Shown here one piece after another: positions 8,223 to 15,923 of a stretch of 64,000 bases of DNA (its first letter is position 1; each line of letters begins with the position of its first letter). The notes below the pieces were generated by a model. That model saw nothing but the letters and a program-made list of their open reading frames with translations, made no database searches and was not told the origin of the DNA. This DNA comes from Burkholderia sp. Bp9143 (GTDB lineage: Bacteria > Pseudomonadota > Gammaproteobacteria > Burkholderiales > Burkholderiaceae): contig NZ_QTPO01000008.1 of assembly GCF_003853645.1 (NCBI RefSeq), forward strand, positions 1 to 64,000, given 5' to 3'. The translations under genes were made by a program, and so were the position numbers.

Positions 8223-9182
8223 TCAGTCCTGCAGCGCGTCCCACATTTCCTTGTCGCGCTGCGCCGTCCAGATGCGCGGATGCGTGATGCCGCTCGCCTC
8301 GTCGAACGCGCGCGACACATCGAACGGCAGACAGTGCTCGTAGATGAACACGTGGCCGAACTTCGGATCCATCGCTTCGCGCGTGAGCGCCATCGACGCC
8401 TTCAGGTCGAGCTTGCGCTCGACCGCCTTGCGGCCCTGCGCGAGCAGCGTCGTCACGAAGTCCTTCGTGTAGTCGAGGCCCTTGTTCACTTCGGCCGGAT
8501 TCAGCAGCGCGGGGCCGCGGCCCGGCACGAGCTTCTCCGCGCCGAGCGCGCGCAGTGCCTCGAGCGTGGCCGGCCACTGTTCGAGCTGCGCGTCGCCGCA
8601 ATAGCAGGCCGCGTCGTATTCGACCAGGTCGCCCGAGAACAGCACCTTCTGCGACGGCAGCCAGACGATCGTGTCGCCCTTCGTGTGGCCCGAGCCGACG
8701 TGCATGATCTTCACTTCGAGCTTGCCGAGGAACAGCGTGATCTCGCGCTCGAACACGAGCGTCGGCCAGGTCAGGCCCGGCACCGTCTCGACACCCGCGA
8801 ACAGGCGCGGAAAGCGCTCGATCTCCGACTTCATGTCGGCCTCGCCGCGCTCGACGATCATTTCGTACGTGCCGCGGCTCGCGATCACGTGCTGCGCGCC
8901 TTCGTCGAAATACGCGGACGCGCCGAGCACGCGCACCGCGTGGTAGTGCGACAGCACCACGTGCTTGATCGGCTTGTCGGTCACGCCGCGGATCTTCGCG
9001 ATCAGGTCCTGCGCCATCGCGGGCGTCGCGGTCGTGTCGACGATCAGCACGCTGTCGTCGCCGATGATCACGCCCGAGTTCGGGTCGCCTTCGGCGGTGT
9101 AGGCGTACGCGTTCTCGGACAGCTTCGTCCAGGTGACTTTCTTCTCTTCAAGATCGGCTTGGGAGGCGAATGCTTTGGCCAT
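8223..9182 (-). CDS. Metallo-beta-lactamase-fold hydrolase with atypical metal motif
   Basis: 319 residues with the MBL alpha-beta layout: VLIVDTTATPAMAQDL, a central VVLSHYH, the GSGHTKGDTIVWLP histidine loop and LFSGDLVEYD. The canonical HxHxDH is degenerate: after H79 and H81 come A-V-R instead of x-D-H, so the second-site Asp and His are absent. It may bind one metal or use another chemistry; the substrate is unknown. Neighbours are two ACS permeases and a divergent IclR-like regulator, which suggests a catabolic role for an imported organic acid or ester. The ATG at 9182 gives the expected N-terminus. Confidence 0.82.
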   Translation of the reverse strand: MAKAFASQADLEEKKVTWTKLSENAYAYTAEGDPNSGVIIGDDSVLIVDTTATPAMAQDLIAKIRGVTDKPIKHVVLSHYHAVRVLGASAYFDEGAQHVIASRGTYEMIVERGEADMKSEIERFPRLFAGVETVPGLTWPTLVFEREITLFLGKLEVKIMHVGSGHTKGDTIVWLPSQKVLFSGDLVEYDAACYCGDAQLEQWPATLEALRALGAEKLVPGRGPALLNPAEVNKGLDYTKDFVTTLLAQGRKAVERKLDLKASMALTREAMDPKFGHVFIYEHCLPFDVSRAFDEASGITHPRIWTAQRDKEMWDALQD

Positions 9183-9247
9183 GTTGCGTTCCGTGGCTGC
9201 GAGCCATGTGTTGAGGGGAGTGAGCGGATCATCTTCCCGCGCCGATC

Positions 9248-9264
9248 ATTTGTCAATGACAAAT
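9248..9264. promoter_or_regulatory. Perfect palindromic operator between hydrolase and IclR-like genes
   Basis: ATTTGTCAATGACAAAT is a perfect dyad with 8-base arms around one central A. It lies 66 bases upstream of the hydrolase start and 96 bases upstream of the regulator start. On the minus strand it embeds TTGACA, a consensus -35, so bound protein would block hydrolase transcription. The divergent IclR-like protein is the obvious candidate binder. Confidence 0.6.
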
Positions 9265-9359
9265 TGACTTGCTATTGTCTAATACGGGTAAACCTGCGGG
9301 CTGGCGCGTCAAATGGCGTCGGATACCATGCGAGGTTTCGTCAACGGAAGAATCATCGC

Positions 9360-11012
9360 GTGCAGAACCACGAAGTCAGCGCGGACGACGCGCCGCCCAA
9401 GGCGCAGCGCGGGATCCAGAGCGTCGAGGTCGGCGGCCGGCTGCTCGACGCGCTCGCGCGCCGGCGCAAGCCGCTCGGGCTGTCGGAACTGGCGGCCGCG
9501 GCCGACTTGTCGACCGCACAGGCGCACACCTATCTGGTCAGCCTGACCCGGCTCGCGCTCGTGAAACGCGACGCGCTCACCGGCAACTACGAGCCGGGGC
9601 CGCTGTCGCTGCGGCTCGGGCTGATGTCGATCGAACGCCAGCCGGCCTATCGCGCGGCGCTGCCGCACGCGGCGCGGCTCGCGGAAGCGGTCGGCCTGAG
9701 CGTCGCGCTGTCGGTGCCAGGCGCGCTCGGGCCGACGATCGTGCGCATCGAGCACGGCGGCTATCCGCTGCACGTGAACCTGCACGTCGGATCGGTGATG
9801 TCGCTCGACACGACGGCCACCGGCCGCGTGTTCCGCGCGTTCGGCGATCCCGCGCAACTCGACGCGATGGCGGCCAGCCAGGCCGGCGCCGGCGACACGC
9901 TCGCGGGCGCGGAAGGCGACCAGCCCACGGCCGATGCCCGCGCGTGGCAGGCCGAACTCGACGCGATCCGCGCGCGCGGAATCGAACGCGGCGTGGATCG
10001 ACCGAGCCCCGGTGTCAGCGCGATGTGCGTGCCGGTGCTGGATGCGGACGGATGCCTTCAACTTGCATTGACGGTGATCGGTTCGAGCGGCTCGATCGAT
10101 GTCGACTGGGACGGGCCGATCGCGACGGCGCTGCGCGATGCGGCACGTCAGGCCACCGCGTCGCTCGACGCGGGACGCGACGCGCAACCAGCCGCGCCGG
10201 GTATGCCCCCGACCCCGCAGCGCATGCCGCCCGCGCTCGCCGACGACACGAAGGCACAGCGCGGCATCAACGCGCTCGACAGTACCGGCGAGCTGCTGCT
10301 CGCGCTCGTGTCGGCGGGCCGCGCGCTACCGCTGCGCGATCTCGCGGCGGCGGCCGGGATGCCTGCCGCGAAGGCGTTTCCGCATCTGGTGAGCCTGCAG
10401 AAAATCGGCCTGCTGAGCCGCCACGATGGGGGCTGCTTCGGCGGCGGGCCGCTCGGCCAGGCACTCGGGCTGATCGCGATGCAACGCGTGTCGCCGACGC
10501 GCGACGCGGAAGCCGAAATCGTCGCGCTGGCGGCCGCGACCGACATGAGCGTGGCCGCGGCGACGCTCGGCCCGCTCGGGCCGACCGTGATCCGTCTCGA
10601 GGAGTCGGCGCGGCCGCAGCACGTGAGCCTGCAGGTCGGCACGGTGATGTCGCTCGTGAATACGGCGATCGGGCGAATCTTCGCGGCCGGCATGTCCGAC
10701 GACGTACTGGCTGGCCTGCTCGCCGACGAGCCGGTGCGCCTCGCAGGCCGCGCGACGCAGGTCGACGACGCGTTCCGCGCGCGGCTCGCGACGATCCGCG
10801 CGGACGAACTCGATTTCGCGTTCGATGCGCCGGTGCCGGGCATCGGGACGATCGCCGCGCCGGTGTTCGATCACACCGGCAGCATCCGGCTCGTGATCGC
10901 GATCATCGGCTCGTCGCGCGGCTTCCCGCGCGGGCCGGACAGCGAACTCGCGCACACGCTGCTCGCCGCGACGCGCCGCCTGTCCTGGCGCTTCGGCTGG
11001 ATCGGCGCGTAA
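9360..11012 (+). CDS. Tandem double IclR-like transcriptional regulator
   Basis: 550 residues, about twice the normal IclR length (near 260). Residues 1-270 form one winged-HTH plus effector unit, and about 275-550 form a second. Both start with KAQRGI, then a helix-turn-helix (LSELAAAADLSTAQAHTYLV; LRDLAAAAGMPAAKAFPHLV) and an effector core with LGPT(I/V)(I/V)R and HV(N/S)L(H/Q)VG(S/T)VMSL. This is an internal duplication in one chain, perhaps a covalent pseudo-dimer. The start is GTG at 9360, with GGAAG ten bases upstream; the nearby ATG at 9313 is out of frame. It is divergent from the hydrolase/permease genes, with a palindrome between. Confidence 0.85.
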   Translation: MQNHEVSADDAPPKAQRGIQSVEVGGRLLDALARRRKPLGLSELAAAADLSTAQAHTYLVSLTRLALVKRDALTGNYEPGPLSLRLGLMSIERQPAYRAALPHAARLAEAVGLSVALSVPGALGPTIVRIEHGGYPLHVNLHVGSVMSLDTTATGRVFRAFGDPAQLDAMAASQAGAGDTLAGAEGDQPTADARAWQAELDAIRARGIERGVDRPSPGVSAMCVPVLDADGCLQLALTVIGSSGSIDVDWDGPIATALRDAARQATASLDAGRDAQPAAPGMPPTPQRMPPALADDTKAQRGINALDSTGELLLALVSAGRALPLRDLAAAAGMPAAKAFPHLVSLQKIGLLSRHDGGCFGGGPLGQALGLIAMQRVSPTRDAEAEIVALAAATDMSVAAATLGPLGPTVIRLEESARPQHVSLQVGTVMSLVNTAIGRIFAAGMSDDVLAGLLADEPVRLAGRATQVDDAFRARLATIRADELDFAFDAPVPGIGTIAAPVFDHTGSIRLVIAIIGSSRGFPRGPDSELAHTLLAATRRLSWRFGWIGA

Positions 11013-11215
11013 TCGCCGCCCCGCTGCCGCGCCCCTTCTTCCCGCCTGACTTTCCCTCTCCGCCCGTCAATGGAGGCCGTGCTCGCCACGGTCTCGTCAC
11101 GCCTGTCCGCCACGCAGAAGCTGAAGCAATTCATGTTGCGCGGCAGCAACAGAAATTGTCAGTAATTCTCATATAACGAAATCGCATTTCACAAGACGGT
11201 GATGCTCCTCTATGA

Positions 11216-11231
11216 TTAGGGTTATCCCTAA
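11216..11231. promoter_or_regulatory. Palindrome TTAGGG-N4-CCCTAA before a small ORF
   Basis: TTAGGGTTATCCCTAA is a perfect 6-base-arm inverted repeat, ending 25 bases before the small ORF start. Its location suggests an operator for that transcript. The cognate regulator is unknown. Confidence 0.45.
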
Positions 11232-11256
11232 CTCGCCACCTACATGGGGCTTCGTC

Positions 11257-11400
11257 ATGCAAACGTCTAATCTCTCCGATCGTTCCACCCAATCCGCTGG
11301 CTGGCTCGCACGTGTTGGCGAACTGCTTGCAGAAGCATGGGCACTGCACCTCGAGAACTGCGAAGTCATCGCTGAAGCGCACGCACGCCTGCCGCGCTAA
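11257..11400 (+). CDS. Small hypothetical protein
   Basis: 47 residues from the ATG at 11257, which has a weak GGGG-type ribosome site; an upstream ATG at 11212 would include the palindrome and is less likely. The C-terminal two-thirds form a potential amphipathic helix (WLARVGELLAEAWALHLENC). No signal peptide or recognisable family. It stands alone, with gaps on both sides and a strong palindrome upstream, which supports a real transcript. Coding status is uncertain. Confidence 0.45.
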   Translation: MQTSNLSDRSTQSAGWLARVGELLAEAWALHLENCEVIAEAHARLPR

Positions 11401-11833
11401 ACGCAGCGACTGGCCGCCGGCCGGCGGCACACCATCCGTCTGACCCGCCCGCCGGGACGCGCGCCGAAAGGCCGCCGCATCCAGCATTGGCGTGCCGGAT
11501 GGAGGTCGCAAAAAAAAGGGCGGAATGCCCCGATTGCATGGTGCTCACGCGATGTGAGCTAGATGCCGGTGCCGAGTGTGTCGGCACCGTGCTCTCTGCC
11601 GCTTGCCACCATGACCGGCCGTTGAGCATGCAAGGCGCCTTCGCGTCGCTTCGCGCCGCATGGCAAACCGGGTCGCCACGGAAGATTCATCCGGTTTCCC
11701 GCCCCACTCGAGTTTCCCTTCCGTATCGACCTCCGGGCCACGTCCACTCGACACGACAGCCCGATCAACACCCGCCTTCGGCGCAACCGCAAACCTCGTC
11801 GTCACGACGATGCGCGGCCCGCCGCCACCGTCT
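11401..11833. other. Gene-free stretch with structured minus-strand RNA signals
   Basis: No convincing gene. At 11510-11589 there are three successive inverted repeats: GGGC/GCCC (11518-11530), GCTCAC/GTGAGC (11543-11559) and CGGTGCCGA/TCGGCACCG (11567-11589). A run of eight As at 11510-11517 reads as eight Ts on the minus strand. Read on that strand, the order is hairpin, hairpin, weak GC hairpin, T8, which could be the Lrp-gene terminator or a small RNA. Confidence 0.45.
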
Positions 11834-12316
11834 TCACACCTGAATCGACGGCACGTCTTTCATGCACCGCAGCGCGAACATCGAGCGGCTATGGCGAATG
11901 CTCGAAATCTTGTACAGCTTCTCGCGCAGGAAGCGCTCGTAACCGGCCGTGCCATCCACCGCGACCTTGATCCAGTAGTCGTATTCGCCCGACACGAGGT
12001 AGGCCTCGAGCACCTCGGGCAATGCCGCGAGTTCGGCGCCGAAGCGTGCGAGCGCGTCGTCTTCGTGGCGATCGAGCGTGACTTCGAGGATCACGATGTC
12101 CGCGTAGCCGAGCATACGCTGGTTGACCAGCGCGACATAGCCGTCGATGTAACCGTCGAGCTCGAGCTGCCGCGTGCGGTTCCAGCAGGCGGTGGTCGAC
12201 ATGCCGATCTGTTCGGCCAGTTCGGCGTTCGACAGACGCGCATTTTTTTGCAGTGCACCGAGGATCTTGCGGTCCTGGTTGTCGAGGGTTTTCGGCGTGC
12301 GTTCGCGAGTAGCCAT
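11834..12316 (-). CDS. Lrp/AsnC-family transcriptional regulator
   Basis: 160 residues. N-terminal helix-turn-helix (about 10-60: LDNQDRKILGALQKNARLS, AELAEQIGMSTTACWNRTRQL) and C-terminal RAM ligand domain (about 75-150) with LVSGEYDYWIKVAV. Proteins of this group sense amino acids and control transport or catabolism. It is divergent from a LysE-type exporter, the classic arrangement in which an AsnC/Lrp protein activates an amino-acid exporter when the amino acid accumulates. The ATG at 12316 fits family length. Confidence 0.9.
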   Translation of the reverse strand: MATRERTPKTLDNQDRKILGALQKNARLSNAELAEQIGMSTTACWNRTRQLELDGYIDGYVALVNQRMLGYADIVILEVTLDRHEDDALARFGAELAALPEVLEAYLVSGEYDYWIKVAVDGTAGYERFLREKLYKISSIRHSRSMFALRCMKDVPSIQV

Positions 12317-12600
12317 GACGAGAAGAATCTTCTACTGAAAATTGGCATTCTAGCTGAACATGATTCCGGTTTCGGGTGCGTTTTGCCGGAAAACAGGAAG
12401 CCTTTTAACCGGCCCGCTTGATACATTTTCTCCATGCCTGTTGTCCGGCACGCTCCCCGCGACAACCCCTTCGCAACGGGACGCCTGGCCGCAATCACGA
12501 GTTGCGGCGCCGGACACGCGGGCATGCAATGTCCCGCCTCCCGCGCGCCTATCCGGTTGCACGGGCCGGCGCCTGATCCTCCGTTTCCGCACCTCCCGTC
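12317..12600. promoter_or_regulatory. Divergent control region of the Lrp and LysE genes
   Basis: 284 bases between divergent starts. The AT-richest part (12320-12360, around CTTCTACTGAAAATTGGCAT) is next to the regulator gene and is the probable promoter and Lrp-binding area. No exact operator could be fixed by eye. Confidence 0.4.
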
Positions 12601-13248
12601 ATGCCGTTCAGGCTTTATCTGTCGTTCCTCGCTGCGTCCGCCGTCCTCATCTACGCCCCCGGCCCCGTCAACCTCCTCACGATGAACCAGGCATTGCGCG
12701 CCGGCTGGCGCCGCGCGCTGCCGTGCGTGTGGGGCGGCACGCTCGCCGTGCTGCTGCAACTCGCGCTGACCGCGCTGTGCCTGAATTCGCTGGTCCAACT
12801 CAACCAGCATGCACTGACCGTGCTGCGCTGGGCCGGCGCCGCCTACCTCGTATGGCTCGGCTGCAAGCAATGGCTCAACCGCGCACCGGCCATCACGCCC
12901 GCAGCGTCGACGGAAGCGCGCAGCACGGCCCCCGACGACACCGACACCGAACGCGCGCTGTTCTGGCGCGGCGTCGCCACCTCCGGCCTGAACCCAAAGA
13001 CGCTGCTGTTCTTTCCGTCGTTCTTTCCGCAGTTCATCGTCCCGAACGCGGACTGGAGCCTGAACGCCCAGTTCCTGCTGCTCGCGACGACCTTCGCGCT
13101 GCTGTTCGCCGGCGGCGTCGCGTCGATGGCGCTGTTCTCGCACCGGCTGAGCCGGGCCCTGCGGCGCCCGGCGCGGATGCGCGCGATGAACCGCGTGACG
13201 GGCGGGCTGCTGGTCGGAATGGGCGCGATCATGGTCGGCTGGAACTGA
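12601..13248 (+). CDS. LysE/RhtB-family amino-acid exporter
   Basis: 215 residues with about six hydrophobic segments. The family signature APGPVNLLTMNQALRAGWRRALPCVWG lies at about residues 18-44 and a conserved TSGLNPKTLLFFPSFFPQF segment at about 123-141. It sits in the inner membrane and exports amino acids or related compounds, probably in response to the divergent Lrp-type regulator. The loop at about 95-117 is rich in Ala, Thr and Asp. Substrate not predictable from sequence. Confidence 0.9.
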   Translation: MPFRLYLSFLAASAVLIYAPGPVNLLTMNQALRAGWRRALPCVWGGTLAVLLQLALTALCLNSLVQLNQHALTVLRWAGAAYLVWLGCKQWLNRAPAITPAASTEARSTAPDDTDTERALFWRGVATSGLNPKTLLFFPSFFPQFIVPNADWSLNAQFLLLATTFALLFAGGVASMALFSHRLSRALRRPARMRAMNRVTGGLLVGMGAIMVGWN

Positions 13249-13317
13249 GCGGCCGCACGCGTCCGCCGCTCTGCACCGCCGACGCCGCATGACCGGTGCC
13301 GGCCGACGCGCGGCCGG

Positions 13318-13323
13318 TACAAT
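13318..13323 (+). promoter_or_regulatory. -10 element TACAAT immediately before the YqaA-like gene
   Basis: TACAAT ends six bases before the ATG at 13330. With normal spacing, transcription would begin at or next to the A of the start codon. No ribosome-binding sequence precedes it, so the mRNA may be leaderless. The -35 is weak. Confidence 0.45.
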
Positions 13324-13329
13324 CGCGCG

Positions 13330-13761
13330 ATGTCCGAACTGCTCACCTACGGCGGCCTGTTCGCCGTGTCGATGGTCGCCGCGACCCTGTTGCCGCTCCA
13401 GTCCGAAGCCGTCCTCGCCGGCCTGCTGTTCGCCGGGCGCGAGCCCGTGTGGGCGCTGGTGCTGGTCGCGAGCGTCGGCAACGTCGCGGGCTCGGCGATC
13501 AACTGGGCGCTCGGCCGTGGTATCGAGCACTTCCGCGACCGGCGCTGGTTTCCGGTCAAGCCGGCCGCGCTCGCGCGCGCCGAGCGCTGGTACGCGCGCT
13601 ACGGCCGCTGGTCATTGCTGCTGAGCTGGGCGCCGGTGATCGGCGATCCGCTGACGATGATCGCCGGCGTGCTGCGCGAGCCGCTGCCGACCTTCCTCGC
13701 GATCGTAACGATCGCGAAGGTCGGGCGGTATCTGGCCGTCGCGTGGCTCGTGATGCACTGA
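13330..13761 (+). CDS. YqaA-like (DedA/VTT-type) membrane protein
   Basis: 143 residues with about four hydrophobic stretches. The motif [14 protein letters not shown] (about 57-70) and the [20 protein letters not shown] segment (about 98-117) match the short YqaA family related to DedA/VTT proteins, some of which scramble or flip lipids. It has no homologous partner nearby and follows the LysE gene by 81 bases. It may be translated from a leaderless message. Function in this organism unknown. Confidence 0.85.
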   Translation: MSELLTYGGLFAVSMVAATLLPLQSEAVLAGLLFAGREPVWALVLVASVGNVAGSAINWALGRGIEHFRDRRWFPVKPAALARAERWYARYGRWSLLLSWAPVIGDPLTMIAGVLREPLPTFLAIVTIAKVGRYLAVAWLVMH

Positions 13762-13901
13762 CGTCCCCTGCCTGCGTCGGGCGAACCCGCTCGCGCCGCC
13801 GTCGGCCTCGCCCCGCTCAAGAATTCGCCGAAGCTGCCGTATTCCTTACGGTATGCGGTGACGCGTGCGTTCCGCCTCTCTCCCCCCACTCAGGATTTCA
13901 T

Positions 13902-15884
13902 ATGAGATTGCCGCAATTGGGCCGGGCGAGCGTCGGCGCGCGCCTGGCCGCGCTGGCATGCGCGCTCGTCGCTCTGCTGTTTACAGTATTCGCATGGGGG
14001 CTCGCCCATTTCGCCGGCCAGCAACTCGCCGAGGAGGCCCATGCGCGCATCGCGGACAAGGAGCAGTCGATCCGTGCGATGGTCGAGATGTTCGACAAGG
14101 CGCTGTCCGCCGAAGCCAACCGAGCGATGTCGCTGTTCGCCAGTTTCCTGCCGGCCGATTTCTCGCTCGACCCGGCGCGCACCGTCGACATCGGCGGCGT
14201 CACCGCGCCCACGCTGTCCGCGGGGGGCCAGCCGCTCGACCTCGATTACACGATTCCCGACCAGTTCCTGACGAAAAGCGGCGCGATCGCGACGGTCTTC
14301 GCCCGCGACGGTGACGATTTCGTGCGCATCACGACGTCGCTGAAGAAGCAGGACGGGGCCCGCGCGGTCGGCACGCGCCTCGATCGCGCGAGCCCCGCCT
14401 ACGCGCCGCTCGTCGCCGGGCGCAGCTATACGGGCCTCGCGAAACTGTTCGGCCGGCCGTACATCACGCAGTACAAGCCGGTCACCGACGCGACCGGCCG
14501 CGTGATCGGCGCGTTGTTCGTCGGCCTCGACGTCAGTGCCGAACTGCAAGCCGTGCAGGACGGCATCCGGGCATTGAAGATCGTCGACAACGGCTACTAC
14601 TTCGTGCTCGATGCGTCGCCGGGTGCGTCGCGCGGCACCTTCGTCGTCCATCCCGACGCGTCCGGCCAGCGCGCCGATGACGCGCGCGCGCCGTACACGC
14701 ACATGCTCGCTGCCGGCCAGGGCCGGCTCGCTTACACGTCGGCCGACCCGGCCGCGCACGACGCCCGGCCCACCGCGAAATTCGTGTCGTTCACGACGAT
14801 TCCGCAATGGCAGTGGCTGGTCGGCGGCATCGCGCTCGACGACGAACTGCTGGCGGGCATGCGCACCGTCCGCAACCGCTTCCTGATGATCGCGGCCGTG
14901 CTGGTCGCGGCGTTCGCGGCGCTGTTCGTCGTCGTCGTGCGGCGCGTCGTGAGCAGGCCGCTCGATGCGGCGGCACGTGCGTCGGAACGCTATGCAGCCG
15001 GCGATCTCAGCATCCGGATCCGCGACGGCGCGGCCGCGCGCGGCGCGGCGGGCAACGACGAGATCGGCCGGCTCGTGCAGGCGGTCGACGGAATCGGCGA
15101 CGGCCTCGCGCGGATCGTCGCGCAGGTGCGCAGCGGCTCGTCCGACATCGCGCGCGGCACGGTCGGCATCGCGGCCGGCAGCGGCGACATCGCCGCGCGG
15201 ATCGCGACGCAGGCGAGCAGCGTCGAACAGACGGCCGCCAGCATGGAGCAGATCACGGCCGCCGTGCAGCAGAACGCCGAACACGCGGCGCAGGCGAACA
15301 CGCTGGTCGCGGACGCATCGGCCGCCGCGACCGACGGCGACACGGCGGTGCAACGCGTGGTCGCGACCATGGACGACATCGGCCGTGCGACGCGCCGGAT
15401 CGCCGAAATCACGAGCACGATCGAAGGCATCGCGTTCCAGACCAATATCCTGGCGCTGAACGCGGCCGTCGAGGCCGCGCGCGCGGGCGAGCACGGCAAG
15501 GGCTTCGCGGTGGTCGCGGCCGAAGTGCGCGCGCTCGCGCAGCGCAGCGCGGCCGCGGTCAAGGAAATCGACGCGCTGAGCACCGAATCGACGACGACGG
15601 TCGAACAGGGTTACCGGATCGCGGACGCCGCGCGCGGCACGATGCGCGACATCGTCCAGCGCGTCGACCAGGTCAGCACGCTGATCGGCGAGATCAGCGC
15701 CGCGTCGCGCGAGCAATCGACCGGCATCGAGCAGGTGAACCAGGCTATCACGCAGATCGGCGAGGCGACGCAGCAGAACGTGATGCTGATCTCGCATGCC
15801 GAACGGGCGGCCGTCGCGTTGCGCGACCAGGCCGCGCAATTGTCGGAAGCCGTCAGCGTGTTCCGGCTGGCGCGCGACGCGTGA
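13902..15884 (+). CDS. Methyl-accepting chemotaxis protein
   Basis: 660 residues. TM1 at about 14-36, a large periplasmic Cache-type sensor (about 40-325), TM2 at about 328-350, a HAMP domain, then a cytoplasmic signalling domain. The conserved hairpin tip [18 protein letters not shown] is present, flanked by regularly spaced Gln/Glu residues that could be methylated. It would bind CheW/CheA and steer flagellar motility in response to a small extracellular ligand, often an organic acid for this sensor class. There is no C-terminal receptor pentapeptide. Translation begins at 13902 after a CAGGA-type site. Confidence 0.9.
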   Translation: MRLPQLGRASVGARLAALACALVALLFTVFAWGLAHFAGQQLAEEAHARIADKEQSIRAMVEMFDKALSAEANRAMSLFASFLPADFSLDPARTVDIGGVTAPTLSAGGQPLDLDYTIPDQFLTKSGAIATVFARDGDDFVRITTSLKKQDGARAVGTRLDRASPAYAPLVAGRSYTGLAKLFGRPYITQYKPVTDATGRVIGALFVGLDVSAELQAVQDGIRALKIVDNGYYFVLDASPGASRGTFVVHPDASGQRADDARAPYTHMLAAGQGRLAYTSADPAAHDARPTAKFVSFTTIPQWQWLVGGIALDDELLAGMRTVRNRFLMIAAVLVAAFAALFVVVVRRVVSRPLDAAARASERYAAGDLSIRIRDGAAARGAAGNDEIGRLVQAVDGIGDGLARIVAQVRSGSSDIARGTVGIAAGSGDIAARIATQASSVEQTAASMEQITAAVQQNAEHAAQANTLVADASAAATDGDTAVQRVVATMDDIGRATRRIAEITSTIEGIAFQTNILALNAAVEAARAGEHGKGFAVVAAEVRALAQRSAAAVKEIDALSTESTTTVEQGYRIADAARGTMRDIVQRVDQVSTLIGEISAASREQSTGIEQVNQAITQIGEATQQNVMLISHAERAAVALRDQAAQLSEAVSVFRLARDA

Positions 15885-15895
15885 CAGCTGACGAA

Positions 15896-15917
15896 GGACC
15901 GGGCGAGCGCCCGGTCC
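15896..15917. terminator. Convergent hairpin between chemoreceptor and acyl-CoA ligase genes
   Basis: GGACCGGGC and GCCCGGTCC form a perfect 9-bp stem with a GAGC loop, in the 39 bases between the convergent stop codons. There is no clear T tract on either side, so it may work as a weak or protein-assisted bidirectional terminator. Confidence 0.5.
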
Positions 15918-15923
15918 CGTCGA

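Noticed and set aside
9313-9359. ATG at 9313 as start of the IclR-like gene
   Set aside because: It is out of frame with the regulator; the in-frame GTG at 9360 has a proper ribosome site.
8124-9359. The IclR-like frame extended upstream over the hydrolase gene
   Set aside because: This part is antisense to the hydrolase gene, and the divergent promoter region lies between.
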